This document shows, piece by piece, positions 1 through 5,456 of a DNA stretch of 5,456 nt (the first letter of the stretch is position 1; each line of letters begins with the position of its first letter). The notes beneath the pieces were generated by a model. That model saw only the letters and a list, made by a program, of their open reading frames with translations. It searched no databases and was not told the DNA's origin. Made by a program: the position numbers and the translations under genes. This DNA is from an uncultured Sphingobacteriia bacterium (GTDB lineage: Bacteria > Bacteroidota > Bacteroidia > Chitinophagales > Chitinophagaceae), in the NCBI GenBank assembly GCA_945957225.1, contig CAMFKK010000195.1, forward strand, positions 1 to 5,456, written 5' to 3'.

Positions 1-107
1 GACATGAGCATGGTAATCATGTTTCTTCTAGTGAATAATCCATAAGCACCAATAAAAAACAAGGCAGTGCTTAGGATAAGTATATGGGTTAAAGGAATAC
101 CTGTCAT
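1..107 (-). CDS. nuoK: NADH-quinone oxidoreductase subunit K (NuoK), N-terminal part, cut by window edge
   Basis: NuoK is a small three-helix membrane subunit of complex I (homologue of ND4L and MrpC) that forms part of the proton path between the quinone chamber and the antiporter-like subunits. Thirty-five complete codons are visible. The protein begins MTGIPLTHILILS, followed by a first hydrophobic helix (about residues 5-25) and a basic RRN turn at 27-29, as in the NuoK family. The essential membrane glutamate of helix 2 (Glu36 in E. coli) would fall around residue 38, just outside the window, so it cannot be checked. The ATG lies 3 bases after the nuoJ stop, so translation is probably coupled. 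There is no Shine-Dalgarno. The identification rests on the N-terminal pattern plus position directly after nuoJ, which is the standard order. Confidence 0.93.
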   Translation of the reverse strand, partial: MTGIPLTHILILSTALFFIGAYGLFTRRNMITMLM

Positions 108-110
108 GAC

Positions 111-644
111 TTAAGATTGAATTTGTTTAACGGGTTCTTTTTGTTTCAAGGCAATCACAATGCAACCAATCATGGCTGCTAATAACAACATACTAATTAA
201 CTCAAATGGTAAAAGGTAGCCATGGTCTGTTGTAGAGAGCATTTGTCTACCTATATCGCCCACTTTTAATTCAAAAGGAGCAGGATTTTCTGGTAGTTGA
301 AATTTATATAGACTAATCTGTCTTGCAGTATAAGCCAACCCACTTAGAGCCCCTAGTATGGCAAATAAGTTGCGTTTGAAAATGGGTTTGGGCATTTCTT
401 CGCCCGACTTAATGGTCAAGAAAATGGAGAAGATGATTAAGACAACAATGCCTCCCACATATACGATGATTTGTACGGCTGCCAAAAATTCTAATTGCAT
501 CCAGAAATACAAAGACGCAATTCCAATTAAAGAAAATAACAACCAAATAGAGGCTCGGAAAATCTTCCTTGTTGTTACAGCTAATAAGCCTGTTCCCAGA
601 ATAAAAGCTGCAATGATGTAAAAAATAATAGCTGCTGCACTCAT
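111..644 (-). CDS. nuoJ: NADH-quinone oxidoreductase subunit J (NuoJ)
   Basis: NuoJ (ND6 homologue) is a five-helix membrane subunit of complex I. Its third helix carries a pi-bulge that is thought to link quinone reduction to proton translocation. The 177-residue product has hydrophobic segments at about 4-23, 30-48, 53-77, 92-107 and 143-166, the expected five. The third contains the conserved E-F-L-A-A-V-Q-I-I-V-Y-V-G-G pattern (52-65). The last begins with the canonical YLLPFELISMLLLAAMIG stretch (143-160). The segment between helices 4 and 5 is a longer polar loop, typical of the family. The ATG at 644 gives a normal NuoJ N terminus. The preceding nuoI stop is 25 bases upstream and nuoK starts 3 bases after the nuoJ stop. 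The leader is A/T-rich with no Shine-Dalgarno. No anomalies were seen. Confidence 0.96.
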   Translation of the reverse strand: MSAAAIIFYIIAAFILGTGLLAVTTRKIFRASIWLLFSLIGIASLYFWMQLEFLAAVQIIVYVGGIVVLIIFSIFLTIKSGEEMPKPIFKRNLFAILGALSGLAYTARQISLYKFQLPENPAPFELKVGDIGRQMLSTTDHGYLLPFELISMLLLAAMIGCIVIALKQKEPVKQIQS

Positions 645-669
645 ATTAATTTGTTTCTAAGCTTAAATT

Positions 670-1146
670 TTATTCAACACCGGCTCTCAATTTTGAGCCA
701 GGTTTATTCAATTGTTTGGTTAATTGTCCTCTATTGTATACACTATGTTCAAAGGTGTTTGCCATACTTATGGCATTTGTAGGGCAAGCTTCAACACAAA
801 GTCCACACATGGTACATAGTTCTAAGTGATAAACAAAAGTGTCAATGGCTTTCTTCTTTTTTCCTTCAGGACTAATGTCAAATTTGTTGATGATTTTGAT
901 AGTGCCATTTGGGCAGGCCAATTCACAAGCTGAACAGCCTGTACAAGCGTGTTCATTAACTTCATCGTGAGTCATCACCACTTCTCCTCTAAAACGTTCT
1001 GGTAAATTTAATTCCAAACGGTTATCGGGATATTGCTGGGTAATAATTTCCTTGTGATGGGTAAAATAATAACCCGTTCTTTTCATCCCCACCAATAAAG
1101 ATTTGATGGCGTTATAAATGTCTTTAAAATATTCCTTTATAAACAT
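670..1146 (-). CDS. nuoI: NADH-quinone oxidoreductase subunit I (NuoI), two [4Fe-4S] ferredoxin-like protein
   Basis: NuoI (TYKY homologue) is the peripheral-arm subunit holding clusters N6a and N6b, which pass electrons towards N2 in NuoB. The 158-residue product has two complete CxxCxxCxxxCP motifs. The first has cysteines at 68, 71, 74 and 78 (the C-T-G-C-S-A-C run). The second has cysteines at 111, 114, 117 and 121 (C-T-M-C-G-L-C). The N-terminal region (1-66) includes the amphipathic membrane-contacting part and a TQQYPDNR stretch that I recall from Bacteroides-type NuoI. Between the cluster motifs is a four-lysine run (96-99). The protein is shorter than the roughly 180 residues of E. 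coli NuoI, mainly at the C terminus, but no cluster ligand is missing. In this operon the nuoG gene is absent, so the NuoI clusters may be the electron entry point; that is an inference. The gene starts 21 bases after the nuoH stop. Confidence 0.96.
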   Translation of the reverse strand: MFIKEYFKDIYNAIKSLLVGMKRTGYYFTHHKEIITQQYPDNRLELNLPERFRGEVVMTHDEVNEHACTGCSACELACPNGTIKIINKFDISPEGKKKKAIDTFVYHLELCTMCGLCVEACPTNAISMANTFEHSVYNRGQLTKQLNKPGSKLRAGVE

Positions 1147-1167
1147 CTGTTTGATGGTTTAAAATCT

Positions 1168-2244
1168 TTAAAAATGCCAGCCTTTGATGGCAACTAATGT
1201 CATCAAAATCAAATTAAACATGCTAATGGGTAATAAGTATTTCCACTCTAAATTCAAGAGTTGATCTACTCGCAATCTTGGGAATGTCCAACGGACCCAC
1301 ATAATCAAGAATATCAAGAAAAAGGTCTTGCCAAAAAACCAAAGAAAACTAGGGATATAATCCATGATATGATTAAAGGCTTCCCAGTTTCCAATATGAA
1401 AAGGCATCCATCCACCCAAAAATAAGGTAGCACCAATGGCACAAACAATGAATATATTGATGTACTCTGCTAGAAAGAAAAGGGCAAATTTCATACCTGA
1501 ATATTCGGTATGAAAACCAGCAGTTAATTCTGATTCGGCTTCAGCCAAATCAAATGGTGCACGATTGGTTTCAGCTGTTACTGCTATAATAAAAATGACA
1601 AATGAAATGATGGCTGGAATATGTCCTTTAAAAATCCACCATCCATTTTGTTGAGATAGCACAATATCGTTGATTCCCAAACTTCCTGTTAAAACAATTA
1701 TGCTTAGTACGGATAAACCAACGGATAATTCATAGCTCACCATTTGTGCGCCACTTCTCATAGCGCCTAATAAACTGTATTTATTATTACTAGCCCAGCC
1801 TGCCATTAAAATACCAATGACTGAAACCGAAGAGATGGCTGAAACATAAAGTACGCCAATATTGATATCCCAAATATGAAATCCTTTTGCAAATCCAATG
1901 GGAGCTAAGACAAGCATAGCAACCATCATCACAATAAATGGAGCTAAATTGAACAAAAATTTGTCAGCACCATCTGGGGTAAGTCCTTCTTTCATGATCA
2001 GTTTAACTGTATCTGCCAAACTTTGAAACATCCCCTTAGGACCAACCCTATTAGGCCCTAAACGAATTTGAATCCAAGCCGCAACTTTTCTTTCCATGAT
2101 TACTAGTACCAGACCAAGTCCTGCAAATAAGGCAATAGCCAAAACACCAACAATCACAAATTCAAAAAACAAGGCAAGGTTGGGAGAGAAGGTTTTATTC
2201 AGCCAATCCTGCACCAAGGTTGTTATACTTTCTAAACTAAACAT
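1168..2244 (-). CDS. nuoH: NADH-quinone oxidoreductase subunit H (NuoH)
   Basis: NuoH (ND1 homologue) is the membrane subunit that forms most of the quinone-binding chamber together with NuoB and NuoD. From the ATG at 2244 the product is 358 residues, slightly longer than the common 320-350. It shows repeated hydrophobic helices and the three family signatures. A cytoplasmic loop starts ERKVAAWIQIRLGPNRVGP (51-69). The acidic loop has AETNRAPFDLAEAESEL (224-240) followed by TAGFHTEYSG. A late loop has RWTFPRLRVDQLL (318-330). An in-frame GTG lies three codons upstream (2253), immediately after an in-frame TAA, and would give 361 residues beginning MANMF. I prefer the ATG because it is the stronger start codon and neither has a Shine-Dalgarno. 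The nuoD stop is 33 bases upstream, so nuoE, nuoF and nuoG, which usually lie here, are missing. No frameshift or loss of key residues was seen. Confidence 0.95.
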   Translation of the reverse strand: MFSLESITTLVQDWLNKTFSPNLALFFEFVIVGVLAIALFAGLGLVLVIMERKVAAWIQIRLGPNRVGPKGMFQSLADTVKLIMKEGLTPDGADKFLFNLAPFIVMMVAMLVLAPIGFAKGFHIWDINIGVLYVSAISSVSVIGILMAGWASNNKYSLLGAMRSGAQMVSYELSVGLSVLSIIVLTGSLGINDIVLSQQNGWWIFKGHIPAIISFVIFIIAVTAETNRAPFDLAEAESELTAGFHTEYSGMKFALFFLAEYINIFIVCAIGATLFLGGWMPFHIGNWEAFNHIMDYIPSFLWFFGKTFFLIFLIMWVRWTFPRLRVDQLLNLEWKYLLPISMFNLILMTLVAIKGWHF

Positions 2245-2277
2245 GTTTGCCACTTAGGTATGAAAAAAAATTTCTAA

Positions 2278-3393
2278 TTATCTATCAATATCTGGAATCA
2301 CTAAATCAAGGGTACCCATTGATGCTACTAGATCTCCAATTTTTCCACCCCTTGTCATATGATCTAGAGCAGATAGGTTGGAAAATCCAGGAGATCGGAA
2401 TTTAATTCTATAGGGAGTAGTACCTCCTTCACTTACAATATATACACCCAATTCACCTCTTGCTGTCTCCACTCTTTGATAAAATTCCCCCTTTGGTAAT
2501 TTTAAAACAGCTTTTGTTTTGGCTTGATAATCGCCATCTGGAATATTGTCAATCAATTGTTCCACAATGCGGATAGATTGTTGCATTTCTCTTAAGCGTA
2601 CCATATATCTAGCAAAACTGTCTCCAGCAGTTTCTAATACTTCATCAAATTCTAATTTGTTATAAATCTCATATGGGTAGAGCTTTCTAACGTCACAAGA
2701 AACCCCGCTGCCTCGTCCTGCTGGACCAGTTACCCCATAAGAAATCACGTCTTCTTGAGATAAGTATCCAACGCCTTTCATTCTGTTTTGAAAGATGATA
2801 TTGCCTGTTACTAATTCATCGTATTCGTGAATCTTACTTTTATATAATTTCAAAAAATTCTTAACCCTAGATTGAAAGTTTGGATGTAGATCTGCCATAA
2901 CACCACCAGGAACCATGTAGTTCATGGTTAACCTTGCACCACAGGTTTCTTCCATAATATCATTGATGGTTTCCCTTTCTCTAAATGCGTGGAAAAAAGG
3001 AGTAAAAGCACCTAAGTCCATAGCCATGGCTCCCCACCAAAGTTCGTGAGAAGCAATCCTGGTTAATTCGTCCATTAAAACCCGGATAACCTGGGCTCTT
3101 TCAGGAATTTCAATTTGCAAACCTTTTTCTACGCAAAGTGCACAGGCATGATTATTAATATGCGCGGAGAGATAATCCATTCTACTGGTAGAATAAATGA
3201 ACTGACGATAGCTTAGGCTTTCGCACATTTTTTCAATAGAGCGATGGATATAACCCAAGTGGGGTTCCACTTTTTTAATGGTCTCACCATTCAAAGTAAT
3301 AACAAGGTGCAAAACCCCATGCGTGGCAGGGTGTTGTGGACCAACGTTGATGACCAAATCTCCTTCTACTGTTTTTCCTATTTCTTCAACCAT
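2278..3393 (-). CDS. nuoD: NADH-quinone oxidoreductase subunit D (NuoD), 49-kDa subunit
   Basis: NuoD is the peripheral-arm subunit that contributes the quinone headgroup site next to cluster N2. It descends from the large subunit of [NiFe] hydrogenases but carries no metal. The 371-residue product has the N-terminal signature NVGPQHPATHGVLHL (16-30). Its second histidine (His25) and the tyrosine of SRMDYLS (Tyr74) are 49 residues apart, the same spacing as the quinone ligands His38 and Tyr87 of the Thermus enzyme. Further hallmarks are PERAQVIRVLMDEL, TGPAGRGSGVSCDVRK and a C terminus ending GTLDLVIPDIDR. The hydrogenase nickel-binding cysteines are replaced, as expected for complex I. A CALC run at 84-87 is not at the hydrogenase ligand position. 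The protein starts at ATG 3393 and is not fused to NuoC, which ends 40 bases upstream. It is full-length for a stand-alone NuoD. Confidence 0.97.
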   Translation of the reverse strand: MVEEIGKTVEGDLVINVGPQHPATHGVLHLVITLNGETIKKVEPHLGYIHRSIEKMCESLSYRQFIYSTSRMDYLSAHINNHACALCVEKGLQIEIPERAQVIRVLMDELTRIASHELWWGAMAMDLGAFTPFFHAFRERETINDIMEETCGARLTMNYMVPGGVMADLHPNFQSRVKNFLKLYKSKIHEYDELVTGNIIFQNRMKGVGYLSQEDVISYGVTGPAGRGSGVSCDVRKLYPYEIYNKLEFDEVLETAGDSFARYMVRLREMQQSIRIVEQLIDNIPDGDYQAKTKAVLKLPKGEFYQRVETARGELGVYIVSEGGTTPYRIKFRSPGFSNLSALDHMTRGGKIGDLVASMGTLDLVIPDIDR

Positions 3394-3433
3394 GGTAATT
3401 TGTTTTTCTAAAAACGATTCCTGCTTTTGAGCG

Positions 3434-3889
3434 CTAAAGTTTGATCATATTAATAGGGTCTTCATAGTCCTTTCTCAAAGGGTATCCAACCCAATCATCT
3501 GTAAGAAGTAACCTTCTTAAATCGGGATGTTCTAAAAATTGAACACCAAAAAGATCATATACTTCACGTTCTAACAACTCTGCTGTACGCCAGATATCTG
3601 AAACAGTAATGATTTCTGGATTTGTTCTGTCTAATTTCACTTTTACCACAATATTATCCAATGTGGTGGTGCTTCTTAAATGATAAACCATGGTAAAATG
3701 GGTTTTCCAGTCAACACAGGTAAGACAAAACATAAAGTTGAAGGGCATTGTGTTAAAATGCCTAAGTTTTAAAGCTGTTTCCTTCCATTCTGATGCCTCT
3801 AAAAACAAATTCAGCCATTCTCCTCCCTCTTCAAAAACTGCCGTTGGAAGTAATTCAGTAAGTAGGTTTTTCAGTTCCTCGTTGGTCAT
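3434..3889 (-). CDS. nuoC: NADH-quinone oxidoreductase subunit C (NuoC), 30-kDa subunit
   Basis: NuoC is a cofactor-free structural subunit of the complex I peripheral arm that packs against NuoD and supports the connecting module. The product is 151 residues. Its decisive mark is the 30-kDa subunit signature near the C terminus, LEREVYDLFGVQFLEHPDLR (106-125), followed by a DDWVGYPLRKDY stretch (131-142), all typical of the family. The N-terminal half (1-100) is the usual poorly conserved alpha/beta part, including a CLTCVDW stretch (55-61). The start is ATG 3889, 15 bases after the nuoB stop, with no Shine-Dalgarno; the stop is TAG. It is a separate gene, whereas E. coli and Bacteroides have a fused NuoCD. 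It is at the short end for NuoC but complete. Confidence 0.95.
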   Translation of the reverse strand: MTNEELKNLLTELLPTAVFEEGGEWLNLFLEASEWKETALKLRHFNTMPFNFMFCLTCVDWKTHFTMVYHLRSTTTLDNIVVKVKLDRTNPEIITVSDIWRTAELLEREVYDLFGVQFLEHPDLRRLLLTDDWVGYPLRKDYEDPINMIKL

Positions 3890-3904
3890 AATAATATAGT
3901 ATGG

Positions 3905-4438
3905 TTATGGTAACTGTTTCATTTGTTCCCTTGTCATGCCAGATTTGATTTTTTCTTGAAGACTGATCAAAGCATGTAATAAGGCTTCTGGTCTTGGAGG
4001 ACATCCTGGAATATAAACATCCACTGGAATTACGTGATCTGCCCCTTTGACTACAGAATAGGTATTATAAAAAAAAGGGCCTCCGCTTATGGCGCAGGCA
4101 CCCATGGCAATCACATATTTGGGATCGGCCATCTGGTCGTATAAACGTTTTAAAACTGGGGCCATTTTATTGACTATGGTTCCTGCAATAATGATTACAT
4201 CAGCCTGTCTTGGTGTAGCTCTTGCTACTTCAAATCCAAAACGAGAGAAATCATATTTAGCAGAAGCTACTGCCATCATTTCAATACCACAACAACTAGT
4301 AGCAAATGTTAATGGCCATAATGAATTGGATCTTGCCCAATTAATAACATCGTCTAATTTGCTCAAAACAATTCCACCACCCGGGGTTTCATGAATTTGT
4401 CCGGGAAATCCAACTGCAGCATTTTCTGATACACCCAT
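3905..4438 (-). CDS. nuoB: NADH-quinone oxidoreductase subunit B (NuoB), carries cluster N2
   Basis: NuoB (PSST homologue) holds the terminal [4Fe-4S] cluster N2, which reduces the quinone at the interface with NuoD and NuoH. The 177-residue product contains all four ligands: the adjacent pair Cys49-Cys50 in ATSCCGIEMM, Cys115 in AMGACAISGG, and Cys146 in YIPGCPPRPEAL. The central DVIIIAGTIVNKMAPVLKRL stretch (80-99) is also standard for the family. A glycine-rich N-terminal segment (GGGIV, about 20-24) precedes the domain. The ATG at 4438 gives a normal N terminus. The gene begins 33 bases after nuoA and is followed by nuoC after 15 bases. The related hydrogenase small subunits and Mbh/Ech proteins share the cysteine pattern, but the surrounding nuoA, nuoC and nuoD genes settle the assignment as complex I. 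Confidence 0.97.
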   Translation of the reverse strand: MGVSENAAVGFPGQIHETPGGGIVLSKLDDVINWARSNSLWPLTFATSCCGIEMMAVASAKYDFSRFGFEVARATPRQADVIIIAGTIVNKMAPVLKRLYDQMADPKYVIAMGACAISGGPFFYNTYSVVKGADHVIPVDVYIPGCPPRPEALLHALISLQEKIKSGMTREQMKQLP

Positions 4439-4471
4439 ATACTCTGAATAAGTTTATTTACAATTTGATGA

Positions 4472-4822
4472 TTAAATCCATTTTAAAGCACCTTTTTTAT
4501 GAGCATATAAAAAGCCCATAAAAAGTATGAACATAAAAACAATGATTTCAAAAAGGGCAGCCATTCCCAATTCTTTCACCACAACTGCCCAAGGATACAT
4601 AAACACCAATTCCACGTCAAAAATCAAAAAGATCAAGGCAAATAGGTAGTAACCAACATTGAATTGGTTCCATGGAGAGCCTTCTGAAGGGATTCCACAC
4701 TCGTAAGCTAGACCCTTTTGGGGGTTCTTGGTACCTTTAACAAAAATCTTTGCAATTAATATGCCACCAGCAGAAAATGCAATAGCAGCAGCGATTAGAA
4801 CAATCAAATAAGCAGCACCCAT
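4472..4822 (-). CDS. nuoA: NADH-quinone oxidoreductase subunit A (NuoA)
   Basis: NuoA (ND3 homologue) is a three-helix membrane subunit at the junction of the peripheral and membrane arms of complex I. From ATG 4822 the product is 116 residues, a usual NuoA length, beginning MGAAYLIVLIAAAIAF. Hydrophobic segments lie at about 4-26, 57-80 and 87-107. The helix 1-2 loop has the conserved YECGIPSEGSPW (40-51), whose Cys42 matches the cysteine that marks the active/deactive loop of mitochondrial ND3. Helix 2 has the family hallmark FLIFDVELVFMYPWA, and the C terminus has YAHKKGALKW. An in-frame GTG at 4885 would add 21 polar residues (RNINVCSKLKALTS and so on). That extension precedes the hydrophobic N terminus expected of the family, so I reject it. 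This is the first gene of the operon, and its promoter should lie in 4823-4980. Confidence 0.95.
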   Translation of the reverse strand: MGAAYLIVLIAAAIAFSAGGILIAKIFVKGTKNPQKGLAYECGIPSEGSPWNQFNVGYYLFALIFLIFDVELVFMYPWAVVVKELGMAALFEIIVFMFILFMGFLYAHKKGALKWI

Positions 4823-4980
4823 AATGTTATTTTGCAGGCATGAAGTTAGTGCTTTCAATTTACTACAAACATTGATATTGCGCACATTCTAATATGATTT
4901 TTGTCATAGATTTTTCAACAGTCTCTGGAAATCTTATTCAGGGTTGCATTGTTTGTTACCTTTGAACCAAACCCACAGTT
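4823..4980. promoter_or_regulatory. Divergent intergenic region between nuoA and the ABC exporter gene
   Basis: This 158-base AT-rich stretch separates the two start codons and should hold both promoters. The ABC-side promoter is listed separately. On the minus strand, the best nuoA -7 candidate is AATGTTTG (complement of 4866-4873), one mismatch from the Bacteroidota TAnnTTTG consensus but without a clear -33 partner. An alternative pairs TTTG (complement of 4866-4869) with a weaker TAACTTCA 17 bases further on. I cannot choose between them. The plus strand has two GATTTTT copies around 4896 and 4909 and an imperfect TTGTCA-N6-TTTCAA arrangement (4901-4918). Neither is strong enough to call an operator. 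No hairpin terminator or small RNA was recognised. Confidence 0.5.
4934..4964 (+). promoter_or_regulatory. Putative Bacteroidota-type promoter of the ABC exporter gene
   Basis: TACCTTTG at 4957-4964 is an exact match to the Bacteroidota -7 consensus TAnnTTTG, recognised by their divergent housekeeping sigma factor. Twenty bases upstream, TTA at 4934-4936 is a one-mismatch version of the -33 TTG element. Transcription would begin a few bases after 4964, leaving only about 8-14 bases of leader before the TTG start at 4981. The match and position are seen in the sequence; promoter activity is inferred. A six-position consensus occurs by chance fairly often in AT-rich DNA, but its placement here in a divergent intergenic region is supportive. 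Confidence 0.5.
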
Positions 4981-5456
4981 TTGAAACAGCTTTCTGCCGT
5001 CAATCACTATTTCTGGAAATACCGATATCGTTTTTTTATAGGGATGGTATTTGTTGTTCTAGCCAACTATTTTGCTGTATTGGCACCACAAATAACAGGC
5101 TATGTAGTCAATTTGGTGCAACAGCATTTGCCCGGCGCAAAACAAGTGATTAGAAAACCCAATCATGACTTGGTAGTGGACTTTTTTATCAATAACCTTG
5201 AAAAAAGGGCATTTGATTTTGGGTCTTTAGTGGCCATTTGTAGTTTAACCATTTTAGGTTTAGCCATTATAAGAGGTGTTTTAATGTTTTTTATGCGTCA
5301 GACCATCATTGTGATGAGTAGACATATAGAATTTGACCAGAAAAACGAGATTTTTCAGCAGTATCAACCATTAGATACACAGTTTTATAAAGCACATACT
5401 ACCGGTGATTGGATGAATAGAATGGCAGAAGACGTGAGTAGGGTGAGAATGTATCC
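4981..5456 (+). CDS. Type I ABC exporter (permease/ATP-binding half-transporter), N-terminal part, cut by window edge
   Basis: This is the beginning of the transmembrane domain of a MsbA/MdlB-like ABC exporter, a fused permease-ATPase that normally works as a dimer in the inner membrane. The 158 complete codons visible have no stop. The protein reads (M)KQLSAVNHYFWKYRYRFF, with a cytoplasmic elbow helix and then a first membrane helix (about 18-45, containing VLAPQITGYVVN). A polar periplasmic segment (46-77) follows, then a second helix (about 80-105, LAIIRGVLMFFMRQ). The first intracellular loop contains FYKAHTTGDWMNRMAEDVSR (135-154), the typical exporter TGDxMxRxxxDV pattern. The ATPase domain lies beyond the window. 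The frame opens after a TGA at 4963 and holds no ATG before 5044, so TTG 4981 is chosen because the N terminus then matches what I recall of related proteins. The substrate cannot be inferred, and it is transcribed away from nuo. Confidence 0.88.
   Translation, partial: MKQLSAVNHYFWKYRYRFFIGMVFVVLANYFAVLAPQITGYVVNLVQQHLPGAKQVIRKPNHDLVVDFFINNLEKRAFDFGSLVAICSLTILGLAIIRGVLMFFMRQTIIVMSRHIEFDQKNEIFQQYQPLDTQFYKAHTTGDWMNRMAEDVSRVRMY

Noticed and set aside
358..621. Plus-strand open frame opposite nuoJ
   Set aside because: It lies wholly antisense to a well-supported gene. Its product shows no recognisable domain and has the composition expected of a complement-strand shadow.
2245..2253. GTG start for NuoH three codons upstream of the chosen ATG
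   Set aside because: It is possible, but ATG is the commoner start and neither site has a Shine-Dalgarno. The difference is three residues with no functional consequence.
3690..3899. Plus-strand open frame opposite nuoC
   Set aside because: It is antisense to the conserved nuoC gene with no recognisable motif or promoter of its own.
4089..4394. Plus-strand open frame opposite nuoB
   Set aside because: It is antisense to nuoB, whose four N2 cysteines show which strand is coding. There is no independent evidence for a product.
4823..4885. N-terminal extension of NuoA from an in-frame GTG at 4885
   Set aside because: It would add 21 polar residues unlike any NuoA N terminus I know. The ATG at 4822 gives the usual 116-residue protein that begins directly with the first membrane helix.
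4901..4918. TTGTCA-N6-TTTCAA as a possible CRP/FNR-family operator in the divergent promoter region
   Set aside because: Only four of six positions are symmetric, and such imperfect matches are common in AT-rich DNA. Conservation in relatives would be needed to support it.
4944..5153. Short plus-strand frame overlapping the start of the ABC exporter gene in another phase
   Set aside because: It begins at a TTG inside the predicted promoter and overlaps the exporter coding frame, which has clear family motifs. Its product is unrecognisable.
1..5456. A new defence, mobile or secondary-metabolite system
   Set aside because: All coding capacity is accounted for by conserved respiratory genes and one ABC exporter. 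No repeats, integrase, transposase, toxin-antitoxin pair or unexplained open frame is present.

Overview
The window is a compact, AT-rich stretch of a Bacteroidota-like genome. It carries most of a respiratory complex I (nuo) operon on the minus strand, and the start of a divergently transcribed ABC exporter gene on the plus strand. The Bacteroidota assignment is an inference from three things. Ribosome-binding sites are A/T-rich and lack a convincing Shine-Dalgarno. A TAnnTTTG-type -7 promoter element lies upstream of the ABC gene. The NuoI and ABC exporter sequences resemble Bacteroidota versions as I remember them. I cannot name a genus.

Layout, right to left along the minus strand: nuoA (start near 4822), nuoB, nuoC, nuoD, nuoH, nuoI, nuoJ and the first 35 codons of nuoK, which runs off the left edge. 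The spacers are 3 to about 40 bases with no terminator between genes, so this reads as one transcript. From 4823 to 4980 is a divergent intergenic region of 158 bases. From 4981 to the right edge is the N-terminal part of a type I ABC exporter transmembrane domain, apparently starting at a TTG codon.

The genes present encode the quinone-reducing connecting module (NuoB, C, D, I) and the front half of the membrane proton-pumping module (NuoA, H, J, K); nuoL, nuoM and nuoN are expected just beyond the left edge. The notable absence is nuoE, nuoF and nuoG, the NADH-oxidising FMN/Fe-S module. They normally lie between nuoD and nuoH, but here those two genes are about 33 bases apart. The operon therefore looks like the 11-subunit, EFG-less complex I known from Bacteroides and relatives, but with nuoC and nuoD as separate genes instead of a fused nuoCD. 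Electrons probably enter at NuoI from a donor that cannot be identified here.

Every gene is intact apart from the two cut by the window edges. I found no RNA genes, mobile elements, CRISPR arrays or extended repeats, and no clear candidate for an undescribed system. The most useful points are the missing dehydrogenase module, a lysine patch in NuoI, and the promoter and TTG start of the ABC gene.
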